A DNA stretch of 11,051 nucleotides from positions 1-11,051 of the forward strand of contig DAITMF010000072.1 of assembly GCA_036835325.1 (NCBI GenBank), read 5' to 3'. Source of the DNA: CAMCHP01 sp036835325 (GTDB lineage: Bacteria; Bacteroidota; Bacteroidia; Flavobacteriales_D; Sanyastnellaceae). The notes below the pieces were generated by a model. That model was not told where the DNA came from. It worked only from the letters and a program-made list of their open reading frames with translations, and ran no database searches. This document shows, piece after piece, positions 1 through 5,632 of the stretch. Position 1 is the first letter of the stretch. Each line of letters opens with the position of its first letter. The position numbers and the translations under genes were made by a program.

Positions 1-464
1 AACACAGACACTTCAAGGGGTCAACGCCTGTGCGCTCGAAGTAGGTGATGTGCCAAGGGGTGCGAACGTGTTCAGTGTCGGGCGTTTTAGAGGCGCCCAT
101 TGGAAACCTGCCCAACAAAGAACATTTCTGGGATGAACCGAGCAGGTGGCAGGTTCAATCAGACCGCTGAAAAATGAATTGTCCTGATTAAATTGGTTCA
201 ACCCTAACTATCTTCACAGCGAAAATGAACATAAAGAGCCCCCGAAGAATCGGGGCAGGCTGTGTGAAGGGAACTCAGCGAAGCGATCTCACGACCGCAG
301 GGAGTAGACTTTCACAGCTTGTGCCGAGCATCGGGATACGGTTCTGTGGGAACGCAGGGGTGAACCGAAGCTCATGAGCAACAATTAAAATGACACAAGC
401 GCGAATCGATTCCCCTGCGTGACCCGATTAGCGGTAAGGCTAAAGGACGATATAGCACGAAATA
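1..464. other. Gene-poor left edge with inverted repeats
   Basis: I recognise no gene here. An open plus-strand frame enters from the window edge and stops at 134-136, and a 62-codon minus-strand frame covers 13-201; neither resembles a family I know. The sequence is rich in self-complementary pieces. GGGCG/CGCCC arms lie at 80-84 and 94-98. A CCCCGA-AGAA-TCGGGG hairpin lies at 240-255. Three TTCACAGC-like words in alternating orientation lie near 212-220, 259-269 and 310-318. A perfect palindrome GCTCATGAGC sits at 370-379, inside arms ACGCAGGGG (352-360) and CCCCTGCGT (412-420). This could be a dispersed intergenic repeat or a structured RNA; the sequence alone cannot decide. Confidence 0.4.
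352..420. repeat. 9-bp inverted repeat enclosing a 10-bp palindrome
   Basis: ACGCAGGGG at 352-360 pairs perfectly with CCCCTGCGT at 412-420. The 51-nt loop holds the palindrome GCTCATGAGC at 370-379. No T-run follows, so it does not look like a terminator. Its role is unknown. Confidence 0.5.
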
Positions 465-533
465 TTGGGCATTGTATATTTAAAAAATAACTCTGGAGAG
501 TCGAGAGTTAAATACGTTGTCAACGACAGAAAT

Positions 534-1037
534 ATGGAAACAAGAGTTAAAGTAACAACAACCTATAATTGTGCATTGGAACGAGCTTTTAAGACACCTA
601 TTCTATGCGATATTTCAAAGGTACACACGGGTTATGGTATTATGCCAAAAGTGACACATTGCACAGATGACGAAAATTGGGGTCGATCTGGGTACACTAA
701 AAAAGTATACGTGGGAAAATCTTTGACACAAAAGGGAGGTTTTGCTTCCATTGACAAAGTCGTTGATAGAATTGAAAATAAGTATTGGAAAATAGAGGTA
801 AGTGACTTTCAATACTGGGTTTTAGGGTTTTCAAAATTTACAGGCGAATGGCAGACAACTGAAATTGGAAAAAATAATATCGTAGTAGAATACACTTATA
901 CTTTGCATTCTGACATTGCGTTGCTTTACCCGTTAAATTGGTTTTTTGCAAAGACTTTTTGGAAAGCATATATGACGCGAGTATTAGAAAATGTAAGACA
1001 AATGGCTTATCACAAAGAACCTTACAAGTATGAATAA
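534..1037 (+). CDS. SRPBCC-fold protein (polyketide cyclase/START-like), AT-rich
   Basis: The protein has 167 residues if it starts at the ATG encoding METRVKV; a TTG 69 nt upstream would add 23 residues that do not look like part of the domain. The pattern fits a single SRPBCC helix-grip domain. It opens with a beta strand and the motif Y-N-C-A-L-E-R-A-F, followed by a W-G-x-x-G-Y strand pair. The middle has V-x-D-R-I-E-N-K-Y-W-K-I-E-V-S-D-F, and G-E-W and V-E-Y-T-Y-T strands lead into a long C-terminal amphipathic helix (about residues 125-155). Such domains bind hydrophobic ligands; no substrate can be named. There is no signal peptide, so it is probably cytosolic. The gene is clearly more AT-rich than its neighbours, which suggests acquisition. 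A strong hairpin terminator follows. Confidence 0.62.
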   Translation: METRVKVTTTYNCALERAFKTPILCDISKVHTGYGIMPKVTHCTDDENWGRSGYTKKVYVGKSLTQKGGFASIDKVVDRIENKYWKIEVSDFQYWVLGFSKFTGEWQTTEIGKNNIVVEYTYTLHSDIALLYPLNWFFAKTFWKAYMTRVLENVRQMAYHKEPYKYE

Positions 1038-1086
1038 GAAATCCCGAACCGCTAACATTCAGCCGAGTAACTGAAAAGCCCTCAGC

Positions 1087-1126
1087 AAAAAGCCCCCGAA
1101 GTTCTGATGATCTTCGGGGGCTTTTT
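1087..1126 (+). terminator. Strong intrinsic terminator, probably bidirectional
   Basis: A perfect 15-bp stem pairs 1087-1101 (AAAAAGCCCCCGAAG) with 1112-1126 (CTTCGGGGGCTTTTT), with a 10-nt loop. It lies 50 nt after the SRPBCC stop codon. A-rich and T-rich flanks make it usable in both directions. It sits inside further arms, CCGAGTAA (1063-1070) and TTACTCGG (1130-1137). Confidence 0.88.
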
Positions 1127-1413
1127 GGTTTACTCGGGTGGCCTGTCCCGACGCGTCGGGATTGACCGAAAGGATTGGCCGGCACGTAGGGTAGAAAGAA
1201 GGCACTATTCAGGGTTTACGGCAACGTTTCTGACCTTCTGAAATTCTAAAGGGCCCGCACGCTCAGGATACCGGTTTGCGCTCTTAGGCCACTCCGTCCA
1301 GGATAATTCACAATGCACTGCAATCGTGCAGACGTACATGTAGTGTTTTTATGCACTACTATGGCAACAGCATTGACGAATTGAACTGCTGGAGAACCCA
1401 ACAACATTCTCGC
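1127..1413. other. Intergenic stretch with small palindromes
   Basis: No gene is recognised between the terminator and the DUF6569 remnant. A perfect 16-bp palindrome TCCCGACGCGTCGGGA lies at 1146-1161. Short hairpins CTGCA-ATCG-TGCAG (1318-1331) and GTAGTG/CACTAC (1340-1359) follow. I see no clear promoter. Confidence 0.45.
1146..1161. repeat. Perfect 16-bp palindrome
   Basis: TCCCGACGCGTCGGGA is fully self-complementary. GTCGGGA-type palindromes are common as dispersed intergenic elements in this phylum, by general impression. A regulatory role is not shown. Confidence 0.6.
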
Positions 1414-1955
1414 ATGAAAAACATCTTCTGGCTTCTGTTTTCTATACTGTTGACAAGCAGCCTTGCAGTTGCTCAAGTGCCGTAATGGGTTGCGAATCAA
1501 TCATTAAGTCTTCTGCAGCCGATGAATTGGAGAATTTTGAAATGGTCGACAGTTACGAAGACGATCACGACTATTGGGTGTACTACCGCATCTCAAAAGA
1601 AGCCCACGCCAAAAACCGGCAATTCAGAGAGCGGGAGCGGGAATACCTAGCGTTCTTCGAAACGGTTTTCGATGGACAGGATGACATCATTGGGGTTTTA
1701 GCCGTCACCGGAAATGTGATCGAGGGCGCTGATATGTTTGCGTCGAACAGACTGTTTCGGTAAGAATACCGAAAGCTCATCTATGCCTACCTTGATGACG
1801 CCATTACTTACGGAGCGCCTGTTGCCATCGACCGAGGTACAATTGACGACTACCTCAACCAATTGCTGCATCCTCAATTGCAGCAACGGTTTGTTGAGGA
1901 AAAAGGACAGGCCTTCCGCAAGGGGATGCAGGTCATTCACATCGCTGTGTATTAA
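1414..1955 (+). pseudogene. Remnant of secreted DUF6569 (ARPP-1-like) protein
   Basis: At 1414-1485 an ATG opens a clean Sec signal peptide: a Lys-charged N-terminus, a hydrophobic W-L-L-F-S-I-L-L core and an A-V-A-Q cleavage site. It stops after 23 residues. From 1485, in another frame, there follows sequence like the C-terminal half of DUF6569 proteins, with V-I-E-G-A-D-M-F-A-S-x-x-L-F-R near its middle. The frame hits TAA at 1761-1763 and then continues unchanged (E-Y-R-K-L-I-Y-A-Y-L and so on) to a second TAA at 1953-1955. The locus therefore shows an internal deletion or frameshift after the signal peptide and one nonsense substitution. Intact members are secreted or periplasmic and of unknown function. 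The family name is from pattern memory; the decay is read directly. Confidence 0.72.
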
Positions 1956-2087
1956 AGGCATCTCGGTGAGGATGGGGTTGCGGAAGCGTCCCTCAAGTGA
2001 GCAACATTTCTAAACGATATGGCTTTCGGTCAATCGTGGCTTCTTCCTACTGCTCGAAAATCAGTACTTTTCACTTTAGCTAATTTT

Positions 2088-2094
2088 AGGAAGG
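2088..2094 (+). promoter_or_regulatory. Ribosome binding site AGGAAGG
   Basis: AGGAAGG lies 7 nt before the ATG at 2102. It is the clearest Shine-Dalgarno sequence in the window, where most other genes lack a good one, and it fixes the DUF3667 start. Confidence 0.7.
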
Positions 2095-2101
2095 TTTCAC
2101 T

Positions 2102-2767
2102 ATGAAATGTTCGGTTTGCTCCAAAGAAATCAAGGGGAAGTACTGTTCGAGTTGCGGACAATATTTCAAAGGCCAACGGGTCAATATGGCTGCCTTGTTA
2201 GCCGATTTGTTCAATGGGGTGTTTTCGGTAGAAAAGTCATTGTTCCAAAACATTCGTGTCGGCTTAACGAGGCCCGAAGCCCTGGTTTTGAACTACTGGA
2301 ACGGTTTTCGTGGTTATTACTACAGTCCCGGTCGTTTTCTGGCGCTGGCTGCCCTCTTTCTCGTTGTGCACTATGCAGTCGCCAATGATTTTTTGGGTAT
2401 TGTTGTAACAAGCACGATCTCTTCACAGTTCGTGATTCTTTTCACGAACATTGCGCTCTTGTCATTTTCAAGTTACTGGGCCTACATCGCATACAAGCGA
2501 AGTTACTTGGAGCACCTCATGCTCAACATGTACACTGCGAGTCTCTGGGTTATCGTTTTTTTTCCGGTGTCGGCTTTGTTGAGCCTTGCAGTGAACGACA
2601 ATACGATTGAGCAGTATTTCTATGTTTTGTACCACGTATTGGTGGCCATTTGGAATTCGCGGGTGTTCGATTTGTCACCGCTCAAGCGCTTTTTACTGGT
2701 TGGTTTGAACTTGCTCTTGTTGTATGCGTTGTTGGTATTCATAGTGTACAAAACGGGTGAGTTCTAG
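2102..2767 (+). CDS. DUF3667-type zinc-ribbon membrane protein
   Basis: This 221-residue protein opens with a CxxC-x8-CxxC zinc ribbon (Cys3, Cys6, Cys15, Cys18). Next comes an amphipathic stretch with the DUF3667 hallmark R-P-E-A-x-x-x-x-Y-W-x-G-x-R-x-x-Y-Y-x-P-x-R-F at about residues 57-79. Four or five hydrophobic membrane segments follow, near 79-95, 108-130, 145-163, 170-185 and 196-216. There is no signal peptide, so the zinc ribbon probably faces the cytoplasm at the inner membrane. The length is normal for the shorter members, and the gene looks intact. The family is typical of Bacteroidota and its function is unknown. It stands alone, with 243 nt to the next gene. A possible -7 element TACTTTTC lies at 2065-2072. 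Confidence 0.85.
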   Translation: MKCSVCSKEIKGKYCSSCGQYFKGQRVNMAALLADLFNGVFSVEKSLFQNIRVGLTRPEALVLNYWNGFRGYYYSPGRFLALAALFLVVHYAVANDFLGIVVTSTISSQFVILFTNIALLSFSSYWAYIAYKRSYLEHLMLNMYTASLWVIVFFPVSALLSLAVNDNTIEQYFYVLYHVLVAIWNSRVFDLSPLKRFLLVGLNLLLLYALLVFIVYKTGEF

Positions 2768-2965
2768 ATCGGAGTGAAACACAGCACGGCATGGTCCACC
2801 TCCCTTAGAACAGCTTTCTATCGAAGAAATCTTGTTTACGGTATTGAATGAGAGGGGAGCGAGGAATAATCCTTCTGATGTGCAGGCAACCCGAAGGGCG
2901 GTGGTTTCTGGGAGCGTGTTGTCGTTAAAATTTCTTACCAAAGGCAACATACACAGCCAATGCTG

Positions 2966-2973
2966 TACCTTTC
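2966..2973 (+). promoter_or_regulatory. Possible -7 element for the lipoprotein/zf-TFIIB pair
   Basis: TACCTTTC matches the Bacteroidota -7 consensus TAnnTTTG at all but the last base and lies 37 nt before the ATG at 3011. I see no good -33 element at normal spacing. Confidence 0.35.
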
Positions 2974-3010
2974 TGCGTGAGTTTTGTTATGAATCTAAGC
3001 ACCCTGAACA

Positions 3011-3304
3011 ATGAAGCAGTTAACCTCGAGATTTTTAATTCTCACGACCGTGTCGGTGGCCTTGTGGTCATGCGGAAACATCAGCGATGAAGTCGAATGC
3101 AAACTTCAGCAATTGGAGAACAAAACCAAGTCGTTGGATTCACTGGTGAACACTGAAATCAACAAGGTTCAGTCGCTTGACTCGCTCATCGAGCAAGAAA
3201 GTGCCAAGGTGAAGCAGCTTGATACCTTGTTGAACAAGGCATCGACCCAGCTCGATTCCCTTTCAAAAAAAGGTGGCAAATTGTTCGAGAACATAACCAA
3301 GTAA
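3011..3304 (+). CDS. Small coiled-coil lipoprotein with 14-residue repeats
   Basis: This 97-residue protein has a lipoprotein-type signal peptide (K-x3-S-R, hydrophobic residues 8-20) ending at Cys21 in the sequence L-W-S-C-G. The Trp at -2 is unusual for a lipobox. The mature part is almost all helix-forming. Three tandem 14-residue units run from residues 40 to 81, each starting K/Q-S/Q-L-D-S/T-L, so they make a double-heptad coiled coil. The chain ends in lysine (N-I-T-K). This plan of lipid anchor, short heptad rod and terminal Lys recalls enterobacterial Braun lipoprotein (Lpp), but I see no homology and a peptidoglycan link is only a guess. No surface-export acidic motif follows the Cys, so a periplasm-facing location is likelier. 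The zf-TFIIB gene starts 10 nt downstream, suggesting an operon. Confidence 0.7.
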   Translation: MKQLTSRFLILTTVSVALWSCGNISDEVECKLQQLENKTKSLDSLVNTEINKVQSLDSLIEQESAKVKQLDTLLNKASTQLDSLSKKGGKLFENITK

Positions 3305-3314
3305 TGCGTCATTT

Positions 3315-3566
3315 ATGAAATGTCCCAATTGCAACGTGAATTTGGTCATGACCGACCGCTGCGGTGTTGAAATCGACTACTGTCCGGAGTGCCGTGGAGT
3401 ATGGCTTGATCGTGGTGAACTCGATAAAATCATCGAACGGTCAGCATTGCATCTTAAAGGCTCACAATCAGAGAGCTACGCCGATAAACAGAAGTATTCG
3501 AGCGACAAAGCGTATCCCTACAAAAAGAAAAAGGCTTGCTCGGAGACCTATTCGATTTCTAGGTAA
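3315..3566 (+). CDS. zf-TFIIB zinc-ribbon protein with frameshifted C-terminus
   Basis: The 83-residue product starts with a classic zf-TFIIB domain: CPNC (Cys3, Cys6), then Y-C-P-E-C-R-G-V-W-L-D-R-G-E-L-D-K-I (Cys23 and Cys26), giving four zinc ligands within 26 residues. A basic, Ser/Lys/Tyr-rich tail follows. In this family the tail normally ends in a short G/F-L-G-D/E-L/I-F-D-F peptide. Here that peptide (G-L-L-G-D-L-F-D-F and stop) is encoded at 3533-3562 in the -1 frame. The zero frame instead reads A-C-S-E-T-Y-S-I-S-R and stops at 3564-3566. The frames part at two A5 runs (3522-3526, 3528-3532), so one lost A or -1 slippage explains it. The domain itself is intact. It is probably co-transcribed with the lipoprotein; function unknown. 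Confidence 0.83.
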   Translation: MKCPNCNVNLVMTDRCGVEIDYCPECRGVWLDRGELDKIIERSALHLKGSQSESYADKQKYSSDKAYPYKKKKACSETYSISR

Positions 3567-3603
3567 ATGATTCCTGCAATAAACTAAAACGGTGTTTAAA
3601 GTC

Positions 3604-3650
3604 TGAATCGGTTTAAGTTCACCATCTTCGTGCAACCGCAAACCGATTCA
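3604..3650. repeat. 11-bp perfect inverted repeat upstream of the propeller gene
   Basis: TGAATCGGTTT (3604-3614) pairs perfectly with AAACCGATTCA (3640-3650) across a 25-nt loop. The right arm ends 5 nt before the proposed GTG start at 3656, so the hairpin could affect translation or bind a regulator. There is no T-run, so a terminator is unlikely. Confidence 0.6.
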
Positions 3651-3655
3651 ACCTT

Positions 3656-4699
3656 GTGCCGTTCGCTCACCTCGTCATTGCAACATTCATGATCGTCTTC
3701 GTCGCTTGCCGAGCGGGCGAACCGGCTCACTTAAAAACCGAACAGCCATCCGCCGCAGGCGATACCGTTGAAACACTCAGCGCCAGCGCCATGGTTGTTT
3801 ACCACGATCTGCAGAACAACCACTGGTTCGGCAGTTGGGATTCGGGCGTGTACCGCTACGACGGCACAACCCTCATCAATTATTCCACTGCGCACGGTCT
3901 GCCCAACAACCGCATCGATGAAATCAAAGGCGATGTGAGCGGCAATGTGTACTTCACAAGCTGCCATCCAACACCGTCTGTGGTGAAATTCGATGGCAAA
4001 GCATTCACCACCTTCACGGCCGTACCCAGCGATGCGTGGGAACTCAATTCAAGCGACCTCTGGTTCAGGCACGCCTTCGGCCAAGAAAAGGTGCTGCGTT
4101 TTGACGGTACAACCCTGCACGAGCTTTCATTGTCTAAACCGCCCGGGTTGACCAATCCGTACGAGATCTACAGCATTTACCGCGACCGCATGGGGAATGT
4201 ATGGTTCGGAACCAATCCCGTTGGCGTGTGCCGTTACAACGGCTCGTCGCTTGATTGGATTACCGAAGAAGACGTGACCGAATTCCGCGACGAAGGCGCC
4301 AACGGCGTACGCAGCATGCTGGAAGATGCCAACGGCGATTTCTGGTTCAACACCGAGTACCGGTACAGCGTGTACGACAGCGCCACCTTGCAAAGCGGGG
4401 CGTTCTACACCCGGCACAAAAGCATCGGCGGATTGGACGGCAGAGAAGACCGCGACCTCGACGAGTACCTTTCGTGCGTGCGCGACAACGATGACAACCT
4501 TTGGTTCGTGACCTACCTCGACGGCGTTTGGAAGTACGACGGCGCCCGCATAACCCACTACCCGTTCACCGAAAACGGTGCGAACGTCTCTACCTACAGC
4601 ATCTGCAAAGACCGGCAGGGAGTTCTCTGGGTTGGCACGCACGAACACGGTGCGTGGCGCTTTAATGGCAACGCCTTCGAAAGGTATTTCAACAAGTGA
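3656..4699 (+). CDS. Seven-bladed beta-propeller lipoprotein (Reg_prop type)
   Basis: This 347-residue protein has a signal peptide ending in F-V-A-C, with Cys18 as the likely lipidation site. Seven blade signatures follow, of the form L/V-W-F-G-T...G-V-x-x-Y-D/N-G, at about residues 55-70, 98-114, 135-151, 182-196, 229-241, 282-296 and 324-338. That is one complete seven-bladed propeller, as in the periplasmic sensors of hybrid two-component systems, but with no membrane, kinase or DNA-binding part. It is probably a free cell-envelope lipoprotein binding a glycan or protein; the ligand is unknown. The start is taken as GTG: no ATG occurs between the in-frame stop at 3614-3616 and it, and the next ATG (3689) would cut into the signal peptide. 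It is monocistronic, with an inverted repeat just upstream. Confidence 0.82.
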   Translation: MPFAHLVIATFMIVFVACRAGEPAHLKTEQPSAAGDTVETLSASAMVVYHDLQNNHWFGSWDSGVYRYDGTTLINYSTAHGLPNNRIDEIKGDVSGNVYFTSCHPTPSVVKFDGKAFTTFTAVPSDAWELNSSDLWFRHAFGQEKVLRFDGTTLHELSLSKPPGLTNPYEIYSIYRDRMGNVWFGTNPVGVCRYNGSSLDWITEEDVTEFRDEGANGVRSMLEDANGDFWFNTEYRYSVYDSATLQSGAFYTRHKSIGGLDGREDRDLDEYLSCVRDNDDNLWFVTYLDGVWKYDGARITHYPFTENGANVSTYSICKDRQGVLWVGTHEHGAWRFNGNAFERYFNK

Positions 4700-4747
4700 A
4701 TTTAATCGTTACCACAGAGTGACAAACGCGAGCTGAGTCAAAAAAGA

Positions 4748-4825
4748 AGGTTATAACCTGCCTAAAGATGCAAATATGTAAATGTAAAACCTTACATTTA
4801 CATTCAATATGTCAGGTTAAAACCT
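4748..4825 (+). promoter_or_regulatory. Palindrome cluster, probable operator region of mobA
   Basis: Three symmetric elements lie in the 130 nt before mobA. AGGTTATAACCT (4748-4759) is a perfect palindrome. ATGTAAATGTAA at 4776-4787 pairs with TTACATTTACAT at 4792-4803 as a perfect 12-bp inverted repeat with a 4-nt spacer AACC. AGGTTAAAACCT (4814-4825) repeats the first palindrome apart from its central base pair and ends 6 nt before the ATG. Paired AGGTT-WW-AACCT half-sites flanking a longer repeat suit a dimeric HTH repressor, most simply autoregulation by MobA. Binding is inferred. Confidence 0.6.
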
Positions 4826-4831
4826 TCCAAA

Positions 4832-5290
4832 ATGGAGAAGAAAAGGCTTCAAATAGCACAGTTAGAAACGAAATTGAACGTTTTTGGTGCCGTTCAGAGC
4901 ACTGTCGTGCCTCCTATGGGCTGGATTCGGACAATCCGAATGTCGCTGGGTATATCGTTGCAACAGCTCGCAGATAAGCTTGGTCGCTCACGGCAGAGTG
5001 TCCGCGAAATTGAGATTCGCGAGAAAGAAGGTGCAATTACCTTGAAGGCGCTTCGTCAAGTTGCCGACGTGCTTGACATGGAGTTGGTCTATGGCTTCGT
5101 ACCAAAAGATGGCAGTCTCGATGAATTAATCGAACGCAAGGCGCGAGAACTAGCCACACGAATTGTGATGCGCACGTCGAATACCATGCAGCTAGAAGAT
5201 CAAGGAGTCTCGTACGCGCGGCTTCAAAAAGCCATTGATGAACGAACAGCATTGATCAAACATGAATTGCCCAAAGCACTATGGGACTGA
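4832..5290 (+). CDS. mobA: Mobile mystery protein A (XRE-type regulator)
   Basis: This 152-residue protein matches the mobile mystery protein A family in length and layout. A basic helical N-terminus is followed by the hallmark P-P-M-G-W-I-R-T-I-R (residues 27-36). An XRE/Cro helix-turn-helix covers about 32-88 (S-L-x-Q-L-A-D-K-L-G-R-S-R-Q-S-V-R-E-I-E, then A-I-T-L-K-A-L-R-Q-V-A-D-V-L-D-M-E-L-V-Y). A charged C-terminal helix follows. In known loci it precedes a Fic-domain partner, mobile mystery protein B, and the pair resembles a toxin-antitoxin or self-regulated Fic module. Here the partner start overlaps this gene by 10 nt, as in intact loci, but is gutted. Palindromes just upstream suggest autorepression. 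The symbol is shorthand, not the plasmid relaxase MobA. Confidence 0.9.
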   Translation: MEKKRLQIAQLETKLNVFGAVQSTVVPPMGWIRTIRMSLGISLQQLADKLGRSRQSVREIEIREKEGAITLKALRQVADVLDMELVYGFVPKDGSLDELIERKARELATRIVMRTSNTMQLEDQGVSYARLQKAIDERTALIKHELPKALWD

Positions 5291-5563
5291 AGCTCGACTA
5301 CATTGACGGGCAAACACCCATCGATGACGAAGAAAGGGAGGGTTTACTTATTGAAACGATTTCCACACGGAGCGAGCTAGACGAGGTTGCACAGCAGACT
5401 CATGGCTGATATAATTGTTGAGAAACTCTATGGGTTTCAACCCTTCTCATGGGGTTTTGAAAACCTAACGATAGGAGGTGCAGCGCGTGCTGGATACCTT
5501 CAGGCAGTGAAGGCTGCAGATCGGGGAGATCTTTTGCCACTGATCACCTTTGCGCAATCGTAG
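5281..5563 (+). pseudogene. mobB: Mobile mystery protein B (Fic) with catalytic core deleted
   Basis: The N-terminal stub (ATG at 5281, overlapping mobA by 10 nt) gives about 36 good residues: D-Y-I-D-G-Q-T-P-I-D-D-E-E and then S-T-R-S-E-L-D-E-V. It reads on out of frame to a stop at 5407-5409. From about 5390 a second frame carries the normal C-terminus, H-S-R-L-M-A-D-I-I-V-E-K-L, P-F-S-W-G, then A-G-Y-L-Q-A-V-K-A-A-D-R-G-D and F-A-Q-S, ending at 5561-5563. In intact members the H-S-R-L-M-A-D piece directly follows the Fic motif HPFxxGNGR. The whole stretch between, roughly 100 residues with the catalytic His, is missing, and the junction near 5385-5391 also shifts frame. The product cannot be an active Fic AMP-transferase. 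The deletion is read directly; its size rests on family memory. Confidence 0.85.
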
Positions 5564-5620
5564 CTCATCTTCAAGCGGTGTCAGTAGCACCCCGCCCTCA
5601 CTGTGCTTGCCCTTTTTTCT

Positions 5621-5628
5621 CACCTTTG
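5621..5628 (+). promoter_or_regulatory. -7 promoter element of rsgA
   Basis: CACCTTTG matches TAnnTTTG except at its first base and lies only 4 nt before the ATG at 5633. The transcript should be nearly leaderless. No -33 element at proper spacing is evident. Confidence 0.5.
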
Positions 5629-5632
5629 CGGC

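Noticed and set aside
13..201. 62-codon minus-strand frame as a gene
   Set aside because: No recognisable domain, no promoter or ribosome binding site, and it covers a repeat-like area. I leave it unassigned.
238..256. GCCCCCGA-AGAA-TCGGGGC hairpin as a terminator
   Set aside because: No T-run follows on the plus strand, and on the minus strand the downstream sequence is only weakly T-rich with no gene to terminate.
421..1060. SRPBCC gene as an integron cassette: a GATTAGC-like word upstream and CGCTAAC downstream
   Set aside because: The words do not match the RYYYAAC/GTTRRRY core sites of attC, there is no paired L/R box structure, and no integrase is in view.
1738..2013. 91-codon plus-strand frame overlapping the DUF6569 remnant
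   Set aside because: It is an out-of-frame shadow. The readable protein continues in the frame of 1485 across the TAA at 1761-1763.
3128..3253. Three 42-nt units as a CRISPR-like or DNA tandem repeat
   Set aside because: The periodicity is at the protein level (coiled coil inside an open frame). The DNA units are diverged and there are no spacers.
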